From Vanessa cardui (Eukaryota > Arthropoda > Insecta > Lepidoptera > Nymphalidae), in the NCBI RefSeq assembly GCF_905220365.1, contig NC_061130.1, positions 2,053,501 through 2,117,500 on the forward strand: DNA of 64,000 nucleotides, in the 5' to 3' direction. The first letter of the stretch is position 1. Every line of letters starts with the position of its first letter. Under the pieces are notes generated by a model that saw only the letters and a list, made by a program, of their open reading frames with translations, ran no database searches and was not told the DNA's origin. Positions 18,093 through 28,904 of the stretch are shown one piece after another. A program made the position numbers and the translations under genes.

Positions 18093-18929
18093 ATGATGAC
18101 CCGTAGTATCAAGGCACGTCAGGTGAAGGAACAACTCCAGCTGACGCTCCAGGAACTAAAGGCATCCAGGATACAGTGTGATTTACTATTAAAAGAAAGG
18201 GATGATAACGAACAAGAATTCTTGCAAATTCTTAATAGAAATAATAAGCTAAAAACTGAGCTTTCTCAGTTACATTTGCAATACTTAGATATGGAAGAAC
18301 AAAGAAATAATCTGCAACAAATAGTCAGTGGGTTTGATAATTGCAGAGTTGAGTATAAGCAAGCCCTCATGCTCACTAATGAGTTAAAAATTAAATTACA
18401 TAAGGCCCAACTATATATATCTGAATTGGAATATAATAGCTTCAACCTAAAGGCCTCTCAAACCCAGTGTCTATTTGATGAACTGGTGGGAAATGCAGCC
18501 TCCTTAGTAGCCCCAATCACCAATACCAATGACATCACAACAATTGATCTGACTGGTGATGACTCGGGCTCCTCCAGTCTAATATTAGGTAAAAATAAAT
18601 TAAAGAAATATGTTAAAATTAATAAATATATTAAGAAAACTCAAAAATTAATAAAATCAAGAAATAATTGCTTAAATTATGAAAAAATTTATAAAGAAAG
18701 AAACACACTCAGACTAAAAATTATTGAATATTCCAAGAATGTTAAAGTGATGACACAAGGTTATGAGGCTGACGTGAATGCTCTTCAGGCTGAGATAACA
18801 TATTTACATAATTCCTTAGATAGAATGTCAAAAAAATATGAAATGTCTCAAAAAGAAATATCTAGTCATATTGCTGCCGTGAACAATCTACTAGACTTGA
18901 GTAAATACAATTCTGAACGCTTTGACTGA
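18093..18929 (+). CDS. LINE M ORF1-like coiled-coil protein, 278 aa
   Basis: A structural protein of the LINE, presumably binding element RNA, although no zinc knuckle or RRM is visible. Residues ~5-120 form a long heptad-rich region (VKEQLQLTLQELKAS, NNKLKTELSQLHLQYLDMEE, TNELKIKLHKAQLYISELE). At 151-157 IDLTGDD followed by SGSSS looks like a SUMO-interacting motif. Then a Lys-rich stretch (KNKLKKYVKINKYIKKTQKL) and a second coiled-coil segment (VNALQAEITYLHNSLDRMSKKYEM). The start is a double ATG after a leader with stops. The last few codons may come from beyond the deletion junction, because reverse transcriptase sequence begins almost at the stop. Intact frame; transposon origin is inferred from the RT immediately downstream and the shared element boundaries. 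Confidence 0.75.
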   Translation: MMTRSIKARQVKEQLQLTLQELKASRIQCDLLLKERDDNEQEFLQILNRNNKLKTELSQLHLQYLDMEEQRNNLQQIVSGFDNCRVEYKQALMLTNELKIKLHKAQLYISELEYNSFNLKASQTQCLFDELVGNAASLVAPITNTNDITTIDLTGDDSGSSSLILGKNKLKKYVKINKYIKKTQKLIKSRNNCLNYEKIYKERNTLRLKIIEYSKNVKVMTQGYEADVNALQAEITYLHNSLDRMSKKYEMSQKEISSHIAAVNNLLDLSKYNSERFD

Positions 18930-20296
18930 AACATAGTAAAGTTATTCCAATATTTAAATCTGGTAGTTCTTCAGACCCCAACAACTATAGGCCAATTTCA
19001 ATTCTACCGACCCTGAGCAAAATATTTGAGAAAATAATTCTAAATCAATTATTAGAACACTTTAACAAACATAATCTGCTTCATAGTAAACAATTTAGCT
19101 TCACGAGGGGTCGCTCGACTACAGACGCTGGTATCGAGCTTATTAAGAATATCTATGAAGCCTGGGAAGAGTCACGGGATGCCTTAGGGATTTTCTGTGA
19201 CTTATCCAAAGCCTTTGATTATGTTCAACATGAGACTCTGGTCAGGAAACTTTATCACTATGGAATTAGAGAATGTGCGCTCGACCTTCTGACTTCCTAT
19301 CTTAACAATAGAATTCAGAGGGTTGACGTTAAAGGAAAAAGGTCTCCTGGGGTCTCAGTTGGTATGGGGGTCCCTCAGGGATCAATTCTTGGACCTTTTC
19401 TGTTTCTCACATATATAAATGACTTGCCCTTTCTTGTTGGGAACAAACATGATATAGTATTGTTTGCTGATGACACCTCCTTAGTTTTTAAAATTAATAG
19501 AAAACAGGTACAGTACGACGACGTAAACAATGCTATAGCTGATATAGTACATTGGTTTAGCGTGAATAATCTTAAACTAAATAATAATAAAACTAAAATT
19601 GTGAAATTTAGTACGCTAAATGTACAAAATGTAAAAGCCGATGTACTCATCAATGGGGAATCGATGGATCCAATTGATTCTGCTGAGTTTCTTGGCCTTA
19701 CTGTTGATGCCAAGTTGCAATGGGGCCCCCATATTGACGGATTGGCGAGTAGACTGAGTTCTGCGGCATTCGCGGTCAAAAAAATTAGATTATGTACCGA
19801 TGTTGATACGGCTCGCTTAGTATATTTCAGCTACTTTCATAGTATAATGTCATACGGTATTGTGCTGTGGGGCAATGCAGCCGCTATCCATACCATATTT
19901 GTGCTACAGAAGAGGGCTATACGCGCAATCTACAACCTAGGAGCTAAAGAATCGTTAAGGAATAAATTTAAAGAAATCAAGATATTGACTGTTACTTCTC
20001 AATATATATTCTCTAATGTTATGTATGTACGAAAAAATATTAATGATTTCATGAGAAAATGTGATACTCATAACATTGGTACAAGGAACAAACACAAACT
20101 TGTTACTCCTGTTACTCGACTGCGTAGAGTCAGTAACTCCTTTGTGGGGTAATGTATACGGTTTTACAACAGGATCCCAGAAAGCGTTCAAAATGCCTCT
20201 GTTGCCAAATTTAAAAAAATTATTAAGGAACGCTTGTGTGCAAAAGGTTATTATACAATTAATGAGTTTATGATCGATAGCACACCTTGGGAATGA
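18926..20296 (+). pseudogene. LINE M reverse transcriptase remnant with one nonsense codon
   Basis: Open in one frame from 18926 except for TAA at 20150-20152. It begins LKHSKVIPIFKSG, then NNYRPIS, FCDLSKAFDYVQHETL (catalytic D), GVPQGSILGPFLFLTYIND (GVPQGS at ~19367), LFADDTSLVF (active-site FADD), EFLGLTVDAKLQWGPHI, and after the stop CIRFYNRIPESVQ to the terminal STPWE. The endonuclease and the first RT blocks are missing. The only lesion in the remaining ~455 codons is the stop between FVG and CIRFYN, so it was lost recently or the deletion derivative was copied in trans. No autonomous activity expected. Confidence 0.92.
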
Positions 20297-20511
20297 TACG
20301 ATCGCCTCCTGGCTATTTCATCTCATATTAAATTGTTTATTTATATAATACATAAGACAAACAAAAAAAAAACCCGCTGAGTTTCTTTCGCCGGTTCTTC
20401 TCAGGTCAGGGTATTTTCTTTCCGAACCGGTGGTAGTGTTTCAATTGACCATCAATAAGAAAGTGTAATGCTTCTATATTGAATAAAGATATTTGAGTTG
20501 AGTTTGAGTTT

Positions 20512-20638
20512 GTTACACTGGTTTACTCACCCTTCAAACCGGAACACAAAAATACTGCGTACTGTTGTTTAGCGGTACAATATCTGATGAGTTGATGGTA
20601 CCTACCCAGGCGAGCTTGCACAAAGCCCTATCACCAAG
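20512..20638 (-). mobile_element. SINE-A copy, right part (split by LINE M)
   Basis: Resumes at GTTACACTGGTTTACTCACC and runs to CCCTATCACCAAGAT. Together with 17550-17713 it restores a full SINE-A, showing that the SINE preceded the LINE. Confidence 0.95.
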
Positions 20639-22046
20639 ATATATATACATCAGAATACTAATCGCCGGTACTGATCAATGTGTGGTTCTAACCACGCATT
20701 GAACATTTCGTATTTGTGTGTACCTATCCTTTTATTTGTTCTTCGAATTTAAACTGATTTATGATCATCCAGTCTCATCAGATCCACATAGAAATCTGTT
20801 ACGAGTTTTTTATACATTACTCGTTATTTGTTAATATAAATATTTGTTTTACATAACCAATGGTCAATGTATATTGTTAGAGATGTTAATATAGAATGCA
20901 TATCAATACCTAACCTCCCTTCGAACGTGAGGGTGATTGGCGTAAGGCATAAATAGAGACGGCGCCAGTCTTTATTACTTGCAGGACGTGTGGCGGGCTT
21001 CAGATAACGATATTTAATTAATTACGAGTAATAAATGACCGAGTTTATTCGAACAGACTTTTGATATATACTCAACCCATGTATATTAAGTATCTAGTTG
21101 TCTAGATAAATATAAATATTTCGTGTAATGATAACTTTAATACTGACAACAAGATAAGCACTCTCGTGTTTCGAGATCCTTTTTTTTTTACAAATGGTAT
21201 CTTGTTCGATTTATTGAGTTATATACCTTATATAGCTAAGTTATTCTATGCTTATTAGTAAAAAAATATATTAATTGTAGAAACGCGTGGAATTGGTATT
21301 TTATGGTTTAAATTTTCTAAGTGAATAAAACAGTGGAAAAGAGAAACTAATAATTTTCTTGTTGATTCTCTACAGTAAAATCTACTTTCCAACTGGTAAA
21401 TGAAATGAGCTTACATTTAATTCAACACTGTGACGTGACGATTCAAACGTGCTTTTATTAACAAATCAATAATGTATATTTTTATATTTAATTAAATGCA
21501 ATAAATATTGTATTCCTGATATAATGACGAGACATAATAACATTATGTAAGTTTCCGGAGACAGAATGTAATAAGTCAATAAAACAGTTTTATCTTGGAA
21601 CAAAGTTTTTTCCCCCGAACTTCTGGGCCAGTTGGAAATTCCTTTGACACGTGCCCACGAGTTAGTTGAATTCCGATATAAGTTTATTGACTGTTCGCCT
21701 GACACATACTTCCTACACCAACTTTAGCCTGCAGACCGTGAAGCCTCACTTATGCTCATATTTTATTGTTCTACGTTGCTACGTAATATGTAATCGAGAT
21801 AATATTATGAAAACGTTATAATTTTATAAATATTGTATTTATTATTTATGACAAATCGAGGTAGGGTATCATTATTCAATGGACATAAAAGTCTCAATTC
21901 TTTACCACAAAATAATTAGTAACGCACTCAAAAATATCATTTTATTGTATATTTCGCAATTGTTACGCAGACCGTACATTCAAACCTTTTCTTATCTATA
22001 TTGCGAATGTAGACATGACCAAATCACCATAACGGTATAGACTTCA
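20639..22046. other. Unique AT-rich stretch, 1.4 kb
   Basis: A GC-richer island at about 20925-21005 (CGAACGTGAGGGTGATTGGC, GAGACGGCGCCAGTC, GCAGGACGTGTGGCGGGCTT) is followed by homeodomain-like TTAATTAATTA. No gene called. Confidence 0.4.
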
Positions 22047-22330
22047 CTTGGTGGTAGGGCTTTGTGCAAGCTCGTCTGGGTAGGTACCACCCACTCATCA
22101 GTTTTTCCAAATAACAGTACTCAGTATTGTTGTGTTTCGGTTTGAAGGGTGAGTGAGCCAGTGTAACTACAGACACAAAGGACATAACATCTTAGTTCCC
22201 AAGGTTGGTGGCACATTGACGATGTCAGGAATAGTTAATATTTCTTACAGCGTCATTGTCTATGGGTGGTGGTGACCACTTGCCATCAGGTACCCATATG
22301 CTCGTCCGCCAACTTATACCTTAAAAAAAA
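22047..22330 (+). mobile_element. SINE-A copy, full length
   Basis: Sense copy from CTTGGTGGTAGGGC to CAACTTATACCTT plus A8. A small deletion lies in the ACTCATCAG-TTTTTCC region. Confidence 0.9.
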
Positions 22331-23654
22331 GACACACAACACCAGTTAGTATCACCTATTCTTTCAACATGGAATGGAACAATGGGATTTAAAACATATA
22401 ATCTTCAAATTTTAACACAACTGAACAAAATATAGATGTTTCGAGGAAGAACACAAACTATGAATCGATCCCAATAAATAAAGGCTGGCACATCAAATAG
22501 TATAAAATCTTAATTTGTTTGTAAACATACCGATAAATCCACAAAATCGAATCGCCTCGCAAATCGTCTGCGCCGTGCACTTAAAATGTTTTTTTATTTC
22601 ACGTAAACACGATATACGGTAATACGTGCAGGTCGAATTTAGGTAGGCTTGCCAACAAGTTTCGTTATAAATCGCGGCGAGTGGCCCGCCTAGATAGCTA
22701 GGCAGAAATTTTGGCAACGACTACCAATAACGATTAGTGCAAACATCAGACGAGAAAGTATTAAGACGGCCTGCGACTTTTAAAGAATATCAGTTTGTTC
22801 GTATTTATCATATTTTGATATTAGCTCCAATTGCACAGTTCATAGTATTATAGGTCCAATGGTGTACTCTTTACTTTAACAGTAGAAAAAGCAGACATAA
22901 AAACAATAGCTTTCCGTGCTTTTGGAACACGAATTACTGACACTTTCTTCCAAAATCAAGACTGAGAATTAAAAAACAAACTGGACTGGTTCGAGAAGAA
23001 AATCTTAAGAAAACTCTAATAATGAGATAATTTCAGACGAAATAATATACATAAATTATACTATTGTTGTCTTGGAGAATAGAGATCGACCGACCAGTGA
23101 TTAAAACAGTGGACACTGATTTTGACTAATGAAACTACATTCACATCCTGATATAATCTTGTAATCGTCGTTAAAAGAAAGCATCATAGGAAGAAATACA
23201 ATTATCAGATAATGAGATGAAACTTGGACATCATGTATACAAACCAGCACACGAGCATCATGATGAAATCAGCTCCAACCGTTCTTTATAAGAGTATTAA
23301 AGAAACCCACTATTAAATATACGGACTTTCATTGTAAAACTTACATAATTTTATTTAAATAGCAAAGTCCAAGGAGTTTATAACAATAGAGTCTGAATAT
23401 TTTTAAACAATGTATTTCATTTAAATCAACGTCCTGTGCATGTTATCTTATGTCTGCGTCCAAGCCAAGAGGTCTAACGAAACAATGTAGTAAGAGTAGC
23501 TACAACTTACGGATCGTGGTTTAAATCCAGCTTGATTTCGGAATTTAATTTACTGGCAATGGTTTACTCTTGTTTATCTGATAGACAGACGGGGGATTTC
23601 AACCAATTTGAACATGTGACCTTTATATTGTAAGCACATTATCATATAGATTTA
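22331..23654. other. Unique stretch, 1.3 kb, with patch shared with 29.9 kb
   Basis: The minus frame 22493-22717 (74 codons) covers a GC-richer patch. CTAGATAGC, TTTTGGCAACGACT and CCAATAACGATTAGTGC at 22690-22742 recur in diverged form at 29908-29965. No protein family recognised. Confidence 0.35.
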
Positions 23655-23867
23655 CTTGGTAGTAGGGCTTTGTGCAAGCCCGTCTGGGTAGGTACCACCC
23701 ACTCATCAGTTATTCTACCGCCAAATAACAGTACTCAGTATTGTTGTGTTCCGTTTTGAAGATTGATTGAGCCACTGTAAATACAGGCGCAAGGTACATA
23801 ACATCTTAGTTCCCAAGGTTGGTAGCACATTGACGATGTAAGGGATAGTTAATATTTCTTCCAGATT
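23655..23867 (+). mobile_element. SINE-A copy, 3'-truncated
   Basis: Sense copy from CTTGGTAGTAGGGCTTTGTG through GATAGTTAATATTTCTT, lacking the last ~75 bp and A tail. Confidence 0.9.
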
Positions 23868-24194
23868 CATTCATTAGCACTATTTTCACATTCATGTTAT
23901 CCACAAATTAATGTTTTACAATACATCCCGTATTTTATATCTAAATTTAGCCTCTCATTCTCATTATTTTCAAATTAATAATATAAATATCACCAAACAT
24001 TGCCGTCGCATTCGATTTCTTGACATTCTCTTTCTTACCGGCCATTATCAGACAATCGGCCAGTATTAATTGTGAACAATTAAAATATTACATTACAACA
24101 TATTCTAAAAATAGTCAATCGACATATTATTAACTAAATTATTCTAATAAATTATAGTTATACAATGTATAACAAAAAAATAACTATAACAATA
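23868..24194. other. AT-rich stretch, nothing recognised
   Basis: GGCCATTATCAGACAATCGG near 24040 is the only GC-richer patch. No repeat identified. Confidence 0.4.
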
Positions 24195-24413
24195 CTATAT
24201 ATGTATAAAATAGTAGGGAATCTCGCACAAGTCAGAATCAAATTCAGTCCAATCCATTGACCCACTATTAGACAGTATGGCATCCGCGATACCGAATATT
24301 TCATATAACTTCTCCTGAGATGAGGTGAGTTGGGCTTTTGTCAAATAGTGAAAGACATTCACGTGCTTTGATTTTATCTTTGACGAGATTTCAAATATTA
24401 TAAACGACGACAA
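24195..24413 (-). CDS. Short open frame, unrecognised (72 aa)
   Basis: Minus-strand frame ending at 24195; the second half reads AQLTSSQEKLYEIFGIADAI, then SMDWTEFDSDLCEIPYYF, an acidic, soluble-looking C-terminus unlike the repeat-derived frames of the window. Its upstream end lies 20 bp from a SINE-B, which may have cut off the rest. It could be the last exon of a gene or the C-terminus of an unrecognised transposon protein. No domain identified; no function proposed. Confidence 0.25.
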   Translation of the reverse strand: MSSFIIFEISSKIKSKHVNVFHYLTKAQLTSSQEKLYEIFGIADAILSNSGSMDWTEFDSDLCEIPYYFIHI

Positions 24414-24440
24414 AAAATATCCAGCTTTATTGTTATTGTA

Positions 24441-24768
24441 ACAAAAACAACAACAACAGCCTGTAGATTCCCACTGCTGGGCTAAAGGCCTCCTCTCCCT
24501 TTAAGGAGAAGGTTTGGAACATATTCCACCACGCTGTTCCAATGCGGGTTGGTGGAATACACACGTGGCAGAATTTCTATGAAATTTGTCACATGCAGGT
24601 TTCCTCACGATGTTTTCCTTCATCGCTGAGCACGAGATGAATTATAAAAACAAATTAAGCAAATGAATCAGTGGTGCTTGCCTGGGTTTGAGCCCGCAAT
24701 CATCGGTTAAGATGCACGCGTTCTAACCACTGGGCCATCTCGACTCTTACTGAGCCATCTCGACTCTA
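24441..24768 (-). mobile_element. SINE-B copy with duplicated 5' end
   Basis: Full antisense copy from (CAA)n/CAGCCTGTAGATTCCCACTG to the head GGGCCATCTCGACTCTTAC, immediately followed by a second TGAGCCATCTCGACTCT, a tandem duplication of the SINE's 5' terminus. Confidence 0.92.
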
Positions 24769-25194
24769 ATTGTAATTGTATTTGGAAATAAAAAACAATG
24801 GGTACGATATGTCAAGAAAAATTAAAAAAAGATTCGATTATTGTTGGTGATCATTTTTTATATTAAATGAAGACGAAATTGCCAATAAGGTTTGTATTAT
24901 TTTTTATTTTTCATAAAATATAAGTTGCTTTCTTATGTAGCTATTTCATTTAAGCACCTGCTGTTGGTAAGACACAAAATAGGTAACTGGGTCTAGACGG
25001 ATGGATCTTACGTGATATCAAGGCATTTGGAACGGTTTCAGATTTTGTATTATATTCATATTTTTCATATAAAAAAGTTTTACATAAAAGAAGTATTTAT
25101 TACATTGTACGAAAATATTATTTAGTGTAAACTATACACATAATTGAATAAATGAAGAATGTAATTGTGTATATGAAGACGTCAGCAATGGCTA
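24769..25194. other. AT-rich stretch, nothing recognised
   Basis: No frame or repeat similarity noticed. Confidence 0.4.
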
Positions 25195-25487
25195 CAGTAA
25201 AGTAAAGTAACAACCTTTACATTTCCCACTTCTGAGTTAAGTCCTCCTCTTCCATTAAGGAAACGGTTTGGAACACATTCCACCACGCTGTTCCAATGCG
25301 TGTTGGTGGAATGCACATGTGGCAGAATTTCGATGAATTTAGACACATGCAGGTTTCCTCGCGATATTTTCCTTCGCCGCCGAGCACGAAATGAATTATG
25401 AACACATTTAAGCACCTAATATATATAGTGGCGCTTGCCTGGGTTTGAACCCGCAATCATCGGTTAAGATGCACGCGTTCTAACCAC
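25195..25487 (-). mobile_element. SINE-B copy, near full length
   Basis: AGTAAAGTAAAGTAACAACC tail, CACCACGCTGTTCCAATGCG body, TTTGAACCCGCAATCATCGG B box, cut at TTCTAACCACTA so the first ~18 bp are missing. The overlapping minus frames 25182-25456 are SINE translations. Confidence 0.92.
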
Positions 25488-25685
25488 TAAATGATAGAAA
25501 CTTCGTCGTCTATATTGGGTGGTTCAGAGTACAAGTAGCAATGTTTTTTTATATCATTTTATTAAAAACTAGTGTTTATCCTTGGCTTCATCCTGTATAC
25601 GTATAAAATATAACCTGAGTTTTGTTTCAGAATATAAAACGTATACTTTCTCATTAATAATACTAGTAAGATTCGTTTGTGGGCT
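25488..25685. other. Short unique stretch
   Basis: Nothing recognised. Confidence 0.4.
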
Positions 25686-25964
25686 GAAGGATATTACAGC
25701 ACTAATGACTTGCTAGTTGACTGTACCTCCCTACCTTGGGAATGATATGATCGCCTCCAGGCTGTTACAAATAACAAAAATATGTTCATTATTGTATATT
25801 GTAAATAGATATTATATAAAAAAAAAATAGATCCCGCTGAGTTTCTTTCGCCGGTTCTTCTCAGGTCTGAGATATTATATGCCGAATCGGTAGTAGATAT
25901 TCGACTATCAATAAGAAAGTGTAAACACTTCAATTTTGAATATAGGTTTTTGACTTTGACTTTG
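25686..25964 (+). mobile_element. LINE M lineage, 3' end
   Basis: 5'-truncated copy of the element at 17714-20511: CTACCTTGGGAATGATATGA (encoding LPWE stop), GATCGCCTCCAGGCTG, CCGCTGAGTTTCTTTCGCCG, ATCAATAAGAAAGTGTAA and a (TTTGAC)n tail. Confidence 0.9.
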
Positions 25965-26780
25965 ATTCGTAATGTAATCATGTCATTAACTCCACTTACG
26001 GAAACGCCTAAAACGATAGTATATCAAGAGGTTTCTTAGTATCTTCAACACACTTTGCATCCTGCCCAATGCTCACTCTCGATGACGTCATATATGTACC
26101 GCGATTACACCGACGTTAAATATTTTAACATCGTAACACACATCGTAATATAATGCTTTTGTTTAATACCACGACATACGAAGAGTCGTGATGAGAAACT
26201 ACTAGCACAAAAAGAACGTCATCCATCGATCAATGTCTTTACTTAAGGTAATTCATTTGACAAACACAAGTATTTAAACAAAGCCGTGCAACGGATCTCG
26301 AATTATGAATAAATTACTGTCTACTGATCGACAAAATTGCAGTTTATATTTTTTTTTTTTTTTTAAATAAACGACTTTAGAAACCAGTGTGTTTAGGATC
26401 AACTAAAATAAAGTTCGTCACAATTTAGAAAAGTGTTTACTTTGGCAAAAACTCGTCCAGGAAATGTGAAGCTGTTTCGGAATTCGAAACGGAACGAATT
26501 AATTAAAAAGAAAATAAAATTCAATTAAGAATCGTCTCGTTTCAGATTGAAAGGGAATTATTTATTGTAAAGTTATGTCAAAATAAATATTTAGAGTATT
26601 CTTAAAATACAGAATAACAGAAGCTAGTATTTGAGAAAGTTAATGTTGTAAGCGGCATGACATCAAAATGTTCGAAAATTAAATGATGGTGATGGCATCA
26701 GATGATTTCAGTTACGTCTGCCATTCTCAAGGTCACAGTCCACCTGACTAGACACAGAAATTATTATTATTAAATAAATA
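25965..26780. other. Unique AT-rich stretch, 0.8 kb
   Basis: T tract at 26349-26364. GATGACGTCATATATGTACC near 26090 contains a CRE-like TGACGTCA. No gene or repeat identified. Confidence 0.4.
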
Positions 26781-26992
26781 TGAGACAACATCACATACAT
26801 TACTCTGATCCCAATGTAAGTAGCTAAAGCACTTGTGTTATTGAAAATCAGAAGTAACGACACCACAAACACCCAGACCCAAGACAACATAGAAAACTAA
26901 TGATAATCTACATTGACCGGGAATCGAACCTGGGACCTCGGAGTGGTGTACCCCTGAAAACCGGTGTACACACCACTCGACCACGGAGGTCG
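26781..26992 (-). mobile_element. SINE-C copy, full length
   Basis: Antisense copy from TGAGACAACATCACATACAT through CCGGGAATCGAACCTGGGAC to GACCACGGAGGTC. Confidence 0.93.
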
Positions 26993-27122
26993 TCAAATTA
27001 TTAACTATTAAGAAAACATAACAATTTAAACCAGTCGATTGAAATGAGTCGATTATCTTTGACTACACAAAACCAGAACGATTTTTTTATTTATTTGATA
27101 AACAAATGGTTACATCATTTTA

Positions 27123-27400
27123 CTTGGTGGTAGGGCTTTGTGCAAGCCCGTCTGGGTAGGTACCCACTCATCATATTCTACCGCCAAATAACAGTACTCA
27201 ATATTGTTGTGTTCCGGTTTGAAGGGTGAGTGAGCCTGTGTAACTACGGGCACAAGGGACATAACATCTTAGTTTCCAAGGTTGGCGGCACATTGACGAT
27301 GTAAGGGATAGTTAATATTTCTTACAGCTTCATTATCTATGGGTGATGGTGACCACTTACTATCAGGTGGCCCATATGCTCAAACTAAATAATAAAAAAA
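27123..27400 (+). mobile_element. SINE-A copy, full length
   Basis: Sense copy. The 3' end deviates after GGCCCATATGCTC (AAACTAAATAATAAAAAAAA). Confidence 0.9.
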
Positions 27401-27459
27401 ATCATTAATAAATATATAAACTAATAAATTAATTATTTACGGAAATCTGATATTACATT

Positions 27460-27522
27460 CCACCGCTTAGCAGCAATATTTAGTAATGTTGTTTACGGTT
27501 TGAAAGGTGAGTTAGTCAGTGT
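27460..27522 (+). mobile_element. SINE-A fragment
   Basis: ACCGCTTAGCAGCAATATTT and CGGTTTGAAAGGTGAGTTAG align with the middle of SINE-A. Old and short. Confidence 0.5.
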
Positions 27523-27548
27523 TTTTTATATTACTTGAGACCTAACAT

Positions 27549-27690
27549 AAGTTAAAGTTATTAATTTTGGGATATTTACCATGTTTTTTATTTTTGTTCG
27601 ATGGAGCTCGATATTTCAACATTATCTACGAATGCCTTGTTCACGAGACTCACATGGTAAATATCCCGAAATTAACAACTTTAATAATAA
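27549..27690 (-). mobile_element. Penelope-like terminal fragment with inverted repeats
   Basis: Imperfect ~34-bp inverted repeat (GGGATATTTACCATG at 27570-27584 and CATGGTAAATATCCC at 27652-27666, with related flanks) encloses a segment whose minus strand reads CTCGTGAACAAGGCATTCG then AATGTTGAAATATCGAG. This has the same layout as the PLE terminal structure at 53254-53293. Non-coding. PLE assignment is an inference from that shared layout. Confidence 0.5.
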
Positions 27691-28842
27691 AAATAACCAT
27701 GTTAATTTAAAATCTTATTCAAGTTTCAATACAAAACTAAACAATATCTGGACCTTAGCTTTGATATGCACGTAACACGGTTACGTTTTTAATTAATCTC
27801 GAATATAAATTTCATTAAAAAAATCTAAGAAAATATAATACATGTAATTATTATTATATATCACACGTTTATTGCTATTAAGATAAATAAGATATCTCCA
27901 AACAAAACCAGCATTCAGGCATGGATTCACCAAAAGGCGTGAAGAGTCCTCGAGAAGGCCATTAGAGCGCCGATGTCATCCACCGCCATGGCCGTCATGA
28001 ATAATTCCATCCAGATTAAGCTAAGAGCCACCCGGGACGCTCATTTATTGCAAATTCGCATTCAGGAAATTCATCTGGAAAGTTTGAAATTGCAAAGACA
28101 ATGATGCACTATTTTCGAAATAGATTTTTTTAAATTGCGAATTCGAAATTGGAACTGAGAAACATTTTTAATAAAACCTCATTGCTAAATCGTTCATTCG
28201 TTTGAGAATATGTTTTTTGGAATTCTGAACAATTATTAAATTTTATTATGAACATCTTATGTGCATATCAAATATTGTTGATATTGTTATTGATGAAAAT
28301 AAAAGATTTTCTTTTCCATTCACGTGTTTTTAATGTCAAATACTCTTTTTTGTAATGAGCATTATTATAATAACTTTAAATAATCGCAATAAACTTTACC
28401 AAAGAAGAATTGCTCTCAAATTTAGTGTTAAAATAATATTAGTTATGTATAATATAAATTGCAGACAAATTCGAGTTTCATTGAAAATAATTATACAGTG
28501 GTAAATTAGAATTATGGTTCCATATTAGATATAAAATATTCTCAAAACACTATTAAAATAAGAATGCCGTTTAGGGAAATAGACTTCCACGCTATTGGCG
28601 GATTTTAATGTAATTCTTTAAGAGCTATTTACATGCAGTGATAATACCACCAAAAATACCAATGCCTAAGTCAAATGAATAACCATTTCTTTTAAATGTC
28701 GGTTATAAATATTTTTCTCAGTCACGTTTATCGGAATGAGAATCGAAGTGTATTATGTAACTATGTATTCAATGCAACTTCTTGCTCTTAATTTTAAATT
28801 CTACAAACAAAATCAACGAAGCAAATATAAGCCAGATGTAGT
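27691..28842. other. Unique stretch, 1.15 kb, with GC-rich island
   Basis: 27905-28090 is clearly GC-richer (CGAGAAGGCCATTAGAGCGC, TCATCCACCGCCATGGCCGT, GAGCCACCCGGGACGCTC) and matches no repeat here; a conserved non-coding element or exon relic is possible. The rest is AT-rich. Confidence 0.4.
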
Positions 28843-28890
28843 TAAGTGCACTAGAACGTGTACATCATAACCGATGATTGTGGGTTCAGA
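28843..28890 (+). mobile_element. Old SINE-B head fragment
   Basis: AGTTAAGTGCACTAGAACGTG followed by TAACCGATGATTGTGGGTTC is a plus-strand SINE-B head with B box, abutting a younger minus-strand copy. Confidence 0.65.
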
Positions 28891-28904
28891 TAAAGTAACA
28901 CATA

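Larger units (their letters stand above)
17714..20511 (+). mobile_element. LINE M: internally deleted non-LTR retrotransposon nested in SINE-A
   Basis: Plus-strand element of 2.8 kb with ~380-bp leader, a coiled-coil ORF, a reverse transcriptase remnant, a 3' UTR (CGCTGAGTTTCTTTCGCCGG, AAGAAAGTGTAA) and a (TTTGAG/TTGAG)n tail. It interrupts SINE-A at GCCTGT|...|GTTACACTGG, giving base-level boundaries and at most a TGTT-sized duplication. Endonuclease and N-terminal RT are absent, removed by a deletion close to 18926. Clade likely jockey/Daphne-like, not resolved. Confidence 0.92.

Noticed and set aside
19375..19779. 134-aa minus frame
   Set aside because: Antisense shadow of the LINE M reverse transcriptase.
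25182..25456. Recurring frames with GGEGKHREETCMC-like peptides (also 3039, 28813-29117, 30059, 44310, 60335)
   Set aside because: All are translations of SINE-B in one or other strand; the similarity comes from the repeat.
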